Assembly: GCA_903845215.1 (NCBI GenBank)
Contig: CAIMWI010000025.1
Location: 1-40,790, forward strand
Direction: 5' to 3'
Length of the DNA: 40,790 bases
Source of the DNA: an uncultured Rhodobacterales bacterium
GTDB taxonomy: Bacteria > Pseudomonadota > Alphaproteobacteria > Rhodobacterales > Rhodobacteraceae
Under the pieces are notes generated by a model. The model was given only the letters and a program-made list of their open reading frames with translations, did not search any database and had not been told where the DNA came from. The first letter of the stretch is position 1. Each line of letters starts with the position of its first letter. Below, piece after piece: positions 1 to 7,192 of the stretch. The position numbers were made by a program, and so were the translations under genes.

Positions 1-61
1 CCATGCGGGGCAGGAATTATTAAGGGTTATCAACGGGATACACTGTCATTTCAGACAATTT

Positions 62-80
62 ATGGCGGACAGAGAGAGGG
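62..80 (-). other. tRNA 3'-end-like sequence, possible attachment-site remnant
   Basis: Read on the minus strand this segment ends CTCTCTGTCCGCCA, which resembles the acceptor 3' half plus CCA of bacterial tRNA-Ser genes with a GGACAGA-type acceptor. No T-arm consensus (GTTCGA) or remaining tRNA body follows at higher coordinates. It could be the duplicated 3' tRNA end left by an integrative element, which would fit the accessory character of 80-4300. No intact partner tRNA or integrase lies in the window, so this is a weak inference. The segment is also part of a short inverted repeat: TGGCGGA here, TCCGCCA about 30 bases further on. Confidence 0.25.
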
Positions 81-254
81 TTGTGTTCTCATGATCCGCC
101 AAAGTCCCGCTAACCCTCTGATATTGCATGATAGGGACCAGTCTGGTTCGATGCAAGTAGGCGCTTTCTGGTCAGTAATTTGGTCAACTCTCTGGGTGGC
201 TAGAGAATTCATAGCCTTAACGACACCAACCATTTCTTGGAAACTGTTAAAGAT

Positions 255-296
255 GGGGTGCAGGGGGAGGGTATGGGCCAGTGGGGGGTACGGGGG
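255..296 (+). other. G-run cluster, potential G-quadruplex
   Basis: Six runs of three to six consecutive G lie within 42 bases (255-258, 263-267, 269-271, 275-277, 283-288, 292-296), separated by loops of one to five bases. This meets the usual four-run G-quadruplex pattern with runs to spare. It lies in otherwise moderately AT-rich non-coding DNA, so it is not a simple consequence of high local GC. Confidence 0.55.
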
Positions 297-457
297 TAGT
301 CATACATGGGTTTTGCCAGCGGGGAAGATTTCAGGATTTGGGCAAGGTGGCAACTACCTGGGGCCAGTCTTGAGGGGTCGGACCTTGGGTACCGTGAGTT
401 AGGCCAATCTGGACACTGAGCACTTCAAGCGATAACATTAATTATAGCGGAAGCGTG

Positions 458-487
458 AAGTACGATTATGTGCAGTTGTTCGTACTT
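458..487. repeat. Perfect 8-bp inverted repeat
   Basis: AAGTACGA (458-465) and TCGTACTT (480-487) are exact reverse complements around a 14-base loop, in AT-rich non-coding sequence. It may be an operator or an RNA hairpin. No neighbouring gene start makes the role clear. Confidence 0.4.
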
Positions 488-528
488 AGGTTTCTGTATA
501 AGTTATTGATTTAATTTTCTAAAATAGA

Positions 529-576
529 AGGTGTAAGTCTTCTGAATGGGAAACCCTGTCCTTTACACTTACACCT
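529..576 (-). terminator. Stem-loop at the 3' end of the small gene, possible terminator
   Basis: AGGTGTAAGT (529-538) and ACTTACACCT (567-576) are perfect 10-base complements, and an inner GGG-AAA-CCC hairpin lies in the loop. The right arm overlaps the TAG stop (575-577) of the minus-strand small gene. The sequence just beyond, on the minus strand, is T-rich (TTCTATTTT). A transcription terminator is the simplest reading; the loop is longer than in a canonical intrinsic terminator. Confidence 0.4.
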
Positions 577-874
577 AAGGCCAGACGTATCTTGTACCGA
601 TAGCCTTCAGTAAGTCCTTCACTTTGGGGTCGTTGACCGTGGTCCAGTCTGTCCCTCCAGCGCTAGCCCTTTTAGCATTCTTCACATCGCTTGAGGTGGT
701 GGTGTAGCCTAAGGACGTGATCCATGCAGCAAGGTCAGCGTAGGTACAGTCCTTAATCCCTTGGTCGTTATTGGCAAATGCCCGCAAGAACTGCCTCTTG
801 CACTGACCCTCGAGATCACCATGCCCAGTTGTACCACCCTTAGCTTTCAGGGTCTTGCGCTCTCGAAATGCCAC
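575..874 (-). CDS. Small protein of unknown function, GTG start
   Basis: A 99-residue protein that I do not recognise. It is hydrophilic, with no signal peptide or membrane segment. The N-terminal third is basic and Gly-rich (residues 1-27). The rest looks like a small globular helical domain, with CTYADLAAWITSLGYTTTS-like character in the middle and an aromatic C-terminus (RYVWP). The only usable start is GTG at 872-874, which lies inside a 10-base inverted repeat shared with the upstream region of the divergent glycosyltransferase. The ribosome-binding site is poor. The 3' end runs into a stem-loop. It may be a cargo gene of the accessory region. The reading frame is plausible but unproven, and no function is claimed. 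Confidence 0.45.
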   Translation of the reverse strand: MAFRERKTLKAKGGTTGHGDLEGQCKRQFLRAFANNDQGIKDCTYADLAAWITSLGYTTTSSDVKNAKRASAGGTDWTTVNDPKVKDLLKAIGTRYVWP

Positions 875-954
875 TCGACTAACTTGATTTAGTAAGTTCA
901 GTTTCCGGATGACTTGCTAACTCGTCGGCATTCGCTATTGTTATGAGTGGCATT
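867..954. promoter_or_regulatory. Divergent intergenic region bounded by a 10-bp inverted repeat
   Basis: AATGCCACTC (867-876) and GAGTGGCATT (945-954) are exact reverse complements placed symmetrically between two divergent genes. The left arm covers the GTG start of the small minus-strand gene and the right arm lies 20 bases before the glycosyltransferase ATG. The space between is AT-rich and presumably holds both promoters. The symmetry suggests a duplicated operator or a shared leader element. Confidence 0.4.
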
Positions 955-973
955 CTAAAGGATCACATCCGAC

Positions 974-1729
974 ATGATAAAAAAGCATTGGAAATGTGCT
1001 GCTGTGACGCCTTATTATCAGGAGACCCGCACGCAACTTGAGCGATGTTTAGCCAGTGTGCAGCTCCAGTCTATAAAGACGGACCATTTTCTTGTGTCTG
1101 ATGGATTCGCCCAAGATTGGCTTGATCAAACCGATGTGCGCCACCTCCGTTTGGGAGAGGGCCATGCGGACTATGGCAACACGCCTCGCGGTTTGGGTGC
1201 GCTTTTGGCTGCATCGGAACAATACGATGCTATATTCTTTCTGGATGCAGACAATTGGCTTGAGCCAGAGCATGTTGCTCTCTGTATCGATGCATCAGCG
1301 TCAAGTTTTGGAACGTCCCTTGACTGCGACATTGTTTTTTCTAAGCGAATATTTAGGAGAATAGATGGAACAATTATGTCAATCAGTGAAGAGCCCAATC
1401 ACACTGATACTAATTGTTATTTTTTCTTCCCCGGCGCATTTCATCTTCTTTCGTTTTGGATTACAATGCCGAAAATCATGTCTAGTGTGGGTGATCGTGT
1501 GTTTCACGCTCTAGTCAAGTCAAGAGATTTAAGAACTGCAGAATGTGACCGCCCGACAGTGAATTATCATTCCACGTGGTCTGCACATTATAGAGCCTTG
1601 GGAGAGGACCCGCCCATTGGTACCAAGGAATCAGTTCAGATCAATTTGAAAGCCGCCTTTGACCTCATGTCTGAAAGGGAAATGGAGATTGTATCCCGGT
1701 TGACCGGTGGCTTGGTTTGGAAGCGATAG
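974..1729 (+). CDS. GT-A-type glycosyltransferase, family 2-like
   Basis: A 251-residue protein likely to transfer a sugar from a nucleotide-sugar donor. The N-terminus has the family 2 pattern of a beta strand followed by a polar start (AAVTPYYQE, residues 8-16) and a helix with LERCLASVQ. A central FFLDADNW segment (near residue 90) supplies the DxD-type metal/nucleotide-sugar motif. There is no membrane segment, so it is probably cytoplasmic. The start has a good AAAGGA ribosome-binding site. The gene converges on a methyltransferase, and both are much more AT-rich than the core genes (20 of 60 G+C at 1321-1380 by hand count), consistent with transfer. Acceptor and product are unknown; modification of a surface polysaccharide or an O-methylated glycan is a guess from the pairing. 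Confidence 0.7.
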   Translation: MIKKHWKCAAVTPYYQETRTQLERCLASVQLQSIKTDHFLVSDGFAQDWLDQTDVRHLRLGEGHADYGNTPRGLGALLAASEQYDAIFFLDADNWLEPEHVALCIDASASSFGTSLDCDIVFSKRIFRRIDGTIMSISEEPNHTDTNCYFFFPGAFHLLSFWITMPKIMSSVGDRVFHALVKSRDLRTAECDRPTVNYHSTWSAHYRALGEDPPIGTKESVQINLKAAFDLMSEREMEIVSRLTGGLVWKR

Positions 1730-1762
1730 ACTCCGCTTTACTGAACGCTACTGCTAGTTGGA

Positions 1763-2401
1763 TTAATCGCTGATTTTTTGAATGTAAAGTTGATAAAGTG
1801 GCGCACTGATTAATCTAATCTTTCGGCAATAAATATTGGTAAAGGCATCTATAGCTATTTTTGGGCAACGTATTGGGTCAGTTCCGTATGGTAATTGCTC
1901 TTGCCACAAATAATCGTCAAAAGCCATAACTCCATTATTTTTTAATAACCTAAAACTTAGAACTGCGTCACTCAATACGTCTGGCGCTTGATGCGAACCA
2001 TCAATATATATAAAATCGAAATACTCCGACTTTCCTTCAACCAATAAACTTGATAGCTCAAAGTCGCTCATTCCTTTATGAATAGTAAGTTGAACAGAAT
2101 TTTCAACTTTTCTGATTGCGATTTTGGTATTTTGGTGAAATCTATTTTCAACATCTGACATATTCACTTCTGCACCTCCTCCTTTTTTATTCTCTATTCC
2201 ACCCTCCCAAGTATCAATGCAATGCAGTTCTATATTTTTTGAAGCAGCAAGCTTTTCAATGAGGTAGCAAGTGCTAGCGCCTTCATACGAGCCAATCTCT
2301 AATATTCGAGTTGGATTTACTTGAGGGATAAGAGAGTCCCAAACTGATTTTGCAGCGCTTTCAAACCAATTGTTGGTAAATTTGTATGTCATATTTTGCA
2401 T
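1763..2401 (-). CDS. Class I SAM-dependent methyltransferase (Methyltransf_24-like)
   Basis: A 212-residue soluble methyltransferase. Motif I is ILEIGSYEGAST (residues 33-44), which binds S-adenosylmethionine. HCIDTWEG follows as the acidic end of strand 2, and FIYIDGSHQAPDVLSDA near residues 130-146 is the typical post-motif of the Methyltransf_24 group, whose members often act in polysaccharide or antibiotic gene clusters. The ATG at 2399-2401 is preceded by GGGAG at good spacing. The gene converges on the glycosyltransferase with only 33 bases between their stops. GC is very low (19 of 60 at 1921-1980 by hand count). An IS66 scar lies just upstream, so the pair looks like imported cargo. 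Substrate unknown. Confidence 0.75.
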   Translation of the reverse strand: MQNMTYKFTNNWFESAAKSVWDSLIPQVNPTRILEIGSYEGASTCYLIEKLAASKNIELHCIDTWEGGIENKKGGGAEVNMSDVENRFHQNTKIAIRKVENSVQLTIHKGMSDFELSSLLVEGKSEYFDFIYIDGSHQAPDVLSDAVLSFRLLKNNGVMAFDDYLWQEQLPYGTDPIRCPKIAIDAFTNIYCRKIRLISAPLYQLYIQKISD

Positions 2402-2586
2402 AGTTATCTCCCTATTTTCATATTGATCAAAAAAAAGAGTAGTGCCTTACAGCGGAAAAGTAAAGCCTTCTCCCCTTCTTGCATCTGCTTGAAAAATAAA
2501 TAAAATCATTGGCTTAGTATGATATACCCTGCAAAAGCACGCCCGAAGAAAGTATCCGTCCGGTTAAGGCGCAATTTCAGGCTTTT

Positions 2587-2703
2587 TTCGGTCAGCCAGT
2601 TCCACGGCATGAGTTCATCGATGCGATTTATCTTGTGATCTGGCAGTTGCTGGAGGTCCCATGTGAGCTAGGCTTCGGGATCGACGTTGTTCATTTTGGC
2701 CTG
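2587..2703 (-). pseudogene. IS66-family transposase (TnpC) C-terminal remnant
   Basis: On the minus strand the translation reads QAKMNNVDPEA, then a TAG stop (2668-2670), then [12 protein letters not shown] and [12 protein letters not shown]. This is the highly characteristic C-terminus of IS66 TnpC (KLNGVDPxAWL...[17 protein letters not shown]). The in-frame stop replaces the expected Trp/Tyr codon, and nothing further upstream matches the family, so only the tail remains. After the NW residues the frame runs on for about 30 unrelated codons. It marks past IS66 activity beside the glycosyltransferase/methyltransferase pair. Confidence 0.85.
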
Positions 2704-2843
2704 ATCACTTCGGTTTCTAGATACTGGCGCACCTTTTTCATCGTAGTCTTGATCTTCACATCCTCAGCTACCTTGGTCTTGGGCAAGAGTTCCTCGCACA
2801 ATTTCAGCAACATCGAGTTCAGGTCTTTTTCGATCTCGGTCAT
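2691..2843 (-). CDS. Short open frame of unknown function beside the IS66 scar
   Basis: A 50-codon frame encoding a Lys/Glu-rich, helix-like peptide (begins MTEIEKDLNSMLLKLCEELL). It overlaps the upstream end of the IS66 remnant in another frame. The composition resembles a real protein rather than a shadow, so it may be the start of a gene truncated by the IS66 insertion. I recognise no family, and a chance frame is possible. Confidence 0.2.
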   Translation of the reverse strand: MTEIEKDLNSMLLKLCEELLPKTKVAEDVKIKTTMKKVRQYLETEVIRPK

Positions 2844-3342
2844 CTAGTACTCACCTCAGCTTCTCGTGCGTACGATTGTCGAGGGGATTCGCATGCTGTC
2901 AACAGATCACTGTTTGGGTATTTCGGTTCTCTTTCCGAAGCCAACGGACTGCCAACTTGTATTTCCTTAAGAGACTTATTTCAATTTTAATAAATAAAAA
3001 CAGTATGATAGGCTGTATCACAGCGCTTGTTGTTCAGTCTACAGCCCCATGGTCATTGCCCGAACACAACCAACCTGCCAACATCACGATGGTTTACAGA
3101 TTCAGACAAGCCTCAGGGGCACATAATGATCATCATCGGGTTCGACAGCGAGTACGTTCGACGCCGGCGTTCGCCGACCAAGGGCTGACGGAGGCGGCAG
3201 TGGAGCGGATTACACGCCAGATAAACGGAGGCGTTTCGACGAAGGATGAGCGAATCGAAAAGATGACCGGAATCCGCGATAGCGGTCAGTTCGACGGAAT
3301 CTGCCGGTTCTCGGTTGCGCGCCCACGGTTTGAGGACTCAGA
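2844..3342. other. Non-coding or decayed stretch
   Basis: No supported gene. An open plus-strand frame ends at 3346 and overlaps the next gene's ATG in an ATGA arrangement. Its last 50 or so codons (from about 3185) have a plausible protein composition, including AAVERITRQINGG, but no recognisable family. It could be the surviving 3' end of a truncated gene that was once translationally coupled to the secreted protein downstream. The first 250 bases are AT-rich and show nothing identifiable. Confidence 0.35.
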
Positions 3343-3873
3343 ATGATGCTGCGTCTCGTGATCGGGCTTGTCGCCAGCATGTCTTCTATCGGGAGTGCTT
3401 CTGCGCAAGAGGTGATCTATCGAAACACGCTTTCGGAACAAAGCGTCGAAACTCGGACGCTTTCTATTCAGCTGGAATCGGTCGACGAAGATGTGCGATT
3501 TGCCGTGACTTTGAGAAACAAAGAAACTGGAGTTGTGGAGCGGCACGAATTCGATGGCGAAGGCGCAAGCGACCCTTCACCGTTCCAATTTGAGGAAAGC
3601 TATCTATGTGGCACCCCTGTCATCCTGCTGACGGTGCAATACCCCTGGCGCCACGCCTTGCCAGAATTCGTTCGTGTTCTCGATACCTTCGCGTTCCGTC
3701 GAACCGACTTCGCCTTCATCGATGTTGCCTTCGGACCATTGACCGATATCGCGCTGGCCGATGACTGGGCCTACGACCCAGAAGATCTTGAAATGCTTCC
3801 GCCGATCCGGGTGCACTGCCTGAACGGTCAGGACGGGAAGCCCTTCGAATTTTCCGAGAAAGCAACCAAATAG
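3343..3873 (+). CDS. Secreted protein of unknown function
   Basis: A 176-residue protein with a clear Sec signal peptide: MMLRLVIGLVASM, a hydrophobic core, then SASAQ with probable cleavage after ASA near residue 21. The mature part is acidic and beta-rich with two Cys (in SYLCGTP and VHCLNG) that could pair in the periplasm. I do not recognise a family. The start is one of two adjacent ATGs after a GAGG-containing leader; the first overlaps the stop of an upstream open frame. GC content is higher than in the glycosyltransferase/methyltransferase pair, so it may have a different history. It sits between two IS scars. Confidence 0.6.
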   Translation: MMLRLVIGLVASMSSIGSASAQEVIYRNTLSEQSVETRTLSIQLESVDEDVRFAVTLRNKETGVVERHEFDGEGASDPSPFQFEESYLCGTPVILLTVQYPWRHALPEFVRVLDTFAFRRTDFAFIDVAFGPLTDIALADDWAYDPEDLEMLPPIRVHCLNGQDGKPFEFSEKATK

Positions 3874-4041
3874 GTGGATCCCGTACCCAGAGAAGGTTCG
3901 ACCGCAGTCGCGTCCGCCCCGCCAATATACATTGAAATCATTGGATAATTTAGGGTTATTGAAAAATACCCTCGAAAATACCTGCAACGAACGCACCATG
4001 TCCTCAGCGACCGCCGGAGCCATGATACTGGCCCGCACGCA

Positions 4042-4202
4042 GATGTCCGCCGCGCCGTCCGGCAAAGCCTTCATGCACGGATGTACCATCGCCGGATACA
4101 CGCCATATTCGTCCACCAGTTCGGACACTGTGCGCTCGCCCTTCACGGCTTCCACTGCAACAGGGTTATTGAACCCCGCGCATGGTTCCTGCGTTTCGTC
4201 AT
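4042..4202 (-). pseudogene. IS3-family orfA (Transposase_8 HTH) remnant, frameshifted
   Basis: The minus strand begins with ATG at 4200-4202 and reads MTKRRNHAR, as in IS3-group OrfA proteins (MTKRRNHAPEF...). It then shifts frame and resumes as VEAVKGERTVSELVDEYGV followed by a degenerate YPAMVHPCMKALPDGAADI, matching the helix-turn-helix stretch usually read as HPTQIHQWKKALLDGAADIFE. The two parts lie in different frames. Similarity stops after ADI and no OrfB is present. It is a dead scar at the right boundary of the accessory region. Confidence 0.8.
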
Positions 4203-4312
4203 AGTCTGATCTCCTCGTTCGTGCAGACCAGCAGGGGTCAGATCGTAGCTTACGTCACTGTCCGATTTTCGAGGAGAACCTCAGTGCGCTAGCTTCGCCA
4301 CTTCAAGTTAGC

Positions 4313-6586
4313 TTACCCACACTTTGAATGCCCGCAATCGTTGCAGGTCATGCAGCCTTCTTTCATCTGCACCGCAAAACTGCCGCAGCTAGGGCAGGCT
4401 GCCCCCCTTGGGCTGCCACCTACGACCATTTTCTCGGCATGCGGATCGCTTTTCAGGCCCAGGCCCTCGCCCTCGATAAAGCCTATGGCAATCAGGTGGC
4501 GTTCGATCACCCCGCCGATGGCCGCCAAGATTGACGGCACATAGCGCCCCTCCATCCAAGCCCCGCCGCGCGGGTCAAACACGGCTTTAAGTTCTTCGAC
4601 GACGAAGGAAATATCCCCGCCACGCCGGAACACCGCGCTGATCATTCGCGTCAGGGCGACTGTCCAAGCGAAGTGTTCCATATTCTTGGAATTGATGAAA
4701 ACCTCGAACGGACGGCGGTGGCCCGAGATAATGATGTCATTAACCGTGATATACAGCGCATGTTCGCTGCCCGGCCATTTGACCTTATAGGTATTGCCCT
4801 CTAGGGCAGCGGGCCGGCTGAGGGGTTCGGCCAAGTAGACCACTTCGCCACCCTTTTCTTCAGGCACTTGCGCCGGGGCGGCGGGGGCGGCCTCGCTTAC
4901 CGTCAGCACCGATCCTGTCACAGCATTGGGGCGGTAGGTGGTGCAGCCTTTGCAGCCTTGATCCCAAGCAGCCATATAGACTTCTTGAAAGGCCTCAAAG
5001 CTGATATCTTCAGGGCAGTTGATGGTCTTCGAGATCGAGGAATCGATCCACTTCTGCGCCGCCGCCTGCATGCGCACATGGTCCAGTGGCGGCAGGGTTT
5101 GGGCATTGACGAAATAGTCAGGCAAGGGCGCATCGCCATGGGTTTCGCGCCACAGTCGCACAGCGTAATCGACCACTTCTTCCTGCGTGCGCGACCCGTC
5201 TTTTTGCAGCACTTTGCGGGTATAGGCATAGGCAAAGACCGGCTCGATCCCTGACGACACATTGCCGGCATAAAGGCTGATCGTGCCGGTGGGGGCAACA
5301 GATGTCAGCAATGCATTGCGAATACCGTGCTGGGCGATCAAGGCGCGCACATCGGCGTCCATTCCGGCCATCGTGCCCGATGCCAGATAGGCCTGCGCAT
5401 CAAACAGCGGGAAGGCGCCCTTTTCCTGCGCCAGATCAACCGAAGCCAGATAAGCCGCTCTCGCTATCGCATGCATCCACGCTTCTGTCTGTGCCGCTGC
5501 TTCAACCGAGCCATAGCGCAGCCCCACCATCAACAGCGCATCGGCCAGTCCCGTGACGCCAAGGCCAATGCGCCGCTTGGCGCGCGCCTCGGCCTCTTGT
5601 TGGGGCAAGGGGAAGCGGCTGGCGTCAACGGTGTTGTCCATCATCCGCACGGCCATGCGCACCAAATCGTCAAGCGCGGCCACATCCAGCTTGGCCCCGC
5701 CGGTGAAGGCCCCCGACACCAGCGTGGGCATGTTGATCGAGCCTAGCAAGCAAGCGCCATAAGGCGGCAAGGGTTGCTCGCCGCAGGGGTTGGTGGCGGC
5801 GATTTGCTCGACATAGCCCAAATTGTTGGCCGCATTGATCCGGTCGATAAAGATCACCCCGGGTTCGGCGAAGTCATAGGTGTTGCGCATGATCCGGTTC
5901 CACAGATCGCGCGCGGGCAGGGTTTTGAAGACACGCCCGCCAAAGACCAACTCCCACGGCCCATCGGCCTTGACGGCTGCCATGAAGGGGTCGGTGATCA
6001 GCACAGACAGGTTGAACATGCGCAACCGCGCCGCGTCTTTTTTGGCTTCGATAAACGCCTCGATATCAGGGTGATCGCAGCGCATCGTCGCCATCATGGC
6101 CCCGCGCCTGCTGCCCGCCGACATGATGGTGCGGCACATCGCATCCCAGACATCCATAAAGCTCAACGGGCCAGAGGCATCTGCCGCCACCCCTTTCACC
6201 TCGGCCCCGCGCGGGCGGATGGTGGAAAAATCATAGCCAATCCCGCCGCCCTGCTGCATGGTCAGCGCCGCTTCTTTCAGCGCTTCGAAGATACCGGCCA
6301 TGGTGTCGGGGATCGTGCCCATGACAAAGCAGTTGAACAAGGTAACAGCCCGCCCAGTGCCCGCCCCTGCCGTGATGCGCCCTGCGGGCAGGAACTTGAA
6401 CCCGTCTAGGGCGGCATAGAACCGCTCTTCCCACAAGGCGGGGTCTTTTTCGACCACGGCCAAGGCCCGCGCGATCCGCCGCCATGTGTCTTCCACCGAG
6501 GTGTCAATCGGCGTGCCATCGGCTTCTTTCAGACGATATTTCATGTCCCAAATCTGTTCGGCAATAGGCGCGTTGAAACGGGACAT
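4313..6586 (-). CDS. nrdJ: Adenosylcobalamin-dependent (class II) ribonucleotide reductase
   Basis: A 757-residue enzyme reducing ribonucleotides to deoxyribonucleotides with a B12-derived thiyl radical, so it works with or without oxygen. The N-terminal RNR helices are followed by FNCFVMGTIPDT with the first redox Cys. NPCGEQPLPPYGACLLGSIN follows, with the Asn-Cys-Glu active-site trio around Cys268. PTGTISLYAGNVSSGIEPVFA is the phosphate-binding and substrate loop. The tail ends in a Cys-rich zinc-ribbon-like segment (CPSCG...CMTCNDCGHSKCG), as in NrdJ/NrdZ-type proteins. Length fits the shorter alphaproteobacterial form, and no intein is present. An AAAGG ribosome-binding site precedes the ATG. 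No cobalamin riboswitch is apparent in the 143 bases separating it from the divergent DUF1489 gene. Confidence 0.95.
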   Translation of the reverse strand: MSRFNAPIAEQIWDMKYRLKEADGTPIDTSVEDTWRRIARALAVVEKDPALWEERFYAALDGFKFLPAGRITAGAGTGRAVTLFNCFVMGTIPDTMAGIFEALKEAALTMQQGGGIGYDFSTIRPRGAEVKGVAADASGPLSFMDVWDAMCRTIMSAGSRRGAMMATMRCDHPDIEAFIEAKKDAARLRMFNLSVLITDPFMAAVKADGPWELVFGGRVFKTLPARDLWNRIMRNTYDFAEPGVIFIDRINAANNLGYVEQIAATNPCGEQPLPPYGACLLGSINMPTLVSGAFTGGAKLDVAALDDLVRMAVRMMDNTVDASRFPLPQQEAEARAKRRIGLGVTGLADALLMVGLRYGSVEAAAQTEAWMHAIARAAYLASVDLAQEKGAFPLFDAQAYLASGTMAGMDADVRALIAQHGIRNALLTSVAPTGTISLYAGNVSSGIEPVFAYAYTRKVLQKDGSRTQEEVVDYAVRLWRETHGDAPLPDYFVNAQTLPPLDHVRMQAAAQKWIDSSISKTINCPEDISFEAFQEVYMAAWDQGCKGCTTYRPNAVTGSVLTVSEAAPAAPAQVPEEKGGEVVYLAEPLSRPAALEGNTYKVKWPGSEHALYITVNDIIISGHRRPFEVFINSKNMEHFAWTVALTRMISAVFRRGGDISFVVEELKAVFDPRGGAWMEGRYVPSILAAIGGVIERHLIAIGFIEGEGLGLKSDPHAEKMVVGGSPRGAACPSCGSFAVQMKEGCMTCNDCGHSKCG

Positions 6587-6729
6587 GGGCAGACCTTTAT
6601 CAATTTGTGGGGTTTTTTTGCAGCGAGCCTACCAGATACGCGATCAGGTCACCACAGGCAAGCACCTGCCGCGCCTTTCTTTCTCCAGCCACCCCTTGAG
6701 GCTGCGCGCATCCCCGCTATGATAGAGCT

Positions 6730-7155
6730 ATGGCACTGAACATCCTTAAACTTTGCGTGGGCGCCGAAAGCGTCGAAGACCTCGTGCATTGGCAGACCCA
6801 GCACAAGGCCTATTGGCCGACGGGCACGGCCGAACACATCACCCGCATGTGGCCCAAACGCGCCGCCGAAGTGCTGGATGGCGGTTCGCTGTACTGGGTG
6901 ATCAAGGGCCAAGTTCTGGCGCGACAGCGCATCTTGGGGCTTGAACCGCGCCAAGGGTCTGACGGGATCGCGCGCTGCGCCTTGGTGCTGGATCTCGAGG
7001 TGATCCGCACCGAAGCCGCCGCCCGCCGCCCCTTCCAAGGCTGGCGCTATCTTGACGCCGCCGAAAGCCCGCGCGACCTGCCCAAAGGCCGCGCCTTGGA
7101 AACGGCGCTGCCCCCCGGCCTTGCACAGGCCTTGGCCGAAATCGGTCTGCACTGA
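6730..7155 (+). CDS. DUF1489 family protein
   Basis: A 141-residue soluble protein of the DUF1489 family, conserved in alphaproteobacteria and of unknown function. Recognisable features are the start MALNILKLCVGAESVEDL, the THMPKR-type segment here reading ITRMWPKRAAEVLDGGSLYWV, and the basic ARQRILGLEP segment followed by VLDLEVI and RRPFQGWRYL near the end. It runs divergently from nrdJ and ends 37 bases before the DMT exporter, with which it may be co-transcribed. No catalytic motif is evident. Confidence 0.85.
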   Translation: MALNILKLCVGAESVEDLVHWQTQHKAYWPTGTAEHITRMWPKRAAEVLDGGSLYWVIKGQVLARQRILGLEPRQGSDGIARCALVLDLEVIRTEAAARRPFQGWRYLDAAESPRDLPKGRALETALPPGLAQALAEIGLH

Positions 7156-7192
7156 CTTGCCAGCGCAGAAGCGCCCTGCCACACAGGGCGGC

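Larger units (their letters stand above)
1..574. other. Gene-poor left edge, no supported gene
   Basis: No convincing gene is visible here. One open frame (91-402, plus strand) has no recognisable family, an unusual Gly/Trp-rich composition and a G-run in its middle, so it is not called as a gene. The stretch does contain a tRNA-3'-end-like sequence near 62-80, a dense G-run cluster at 255-296 and inverted repeats at 458-487 and 529-576. Base composition and the neighbouring IS scars suggest degraded accessory DNA. Confidence 0.5.

Noticed and set aside
91-402. 103-codon open frame at the left edge
   Set aside because: No family resemblance, biased Gly/Trp composition caused by the G-run cluster, and no convincing ribosome-binding site.
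3126-3188. Short frame beginning MIIIGFDSEYV, like the start of a B-family polymerase or exonuclease domain
   Set aside because: It stops after 20 codons with nothing matching downstream in any frame; too short to support a gene remnant.
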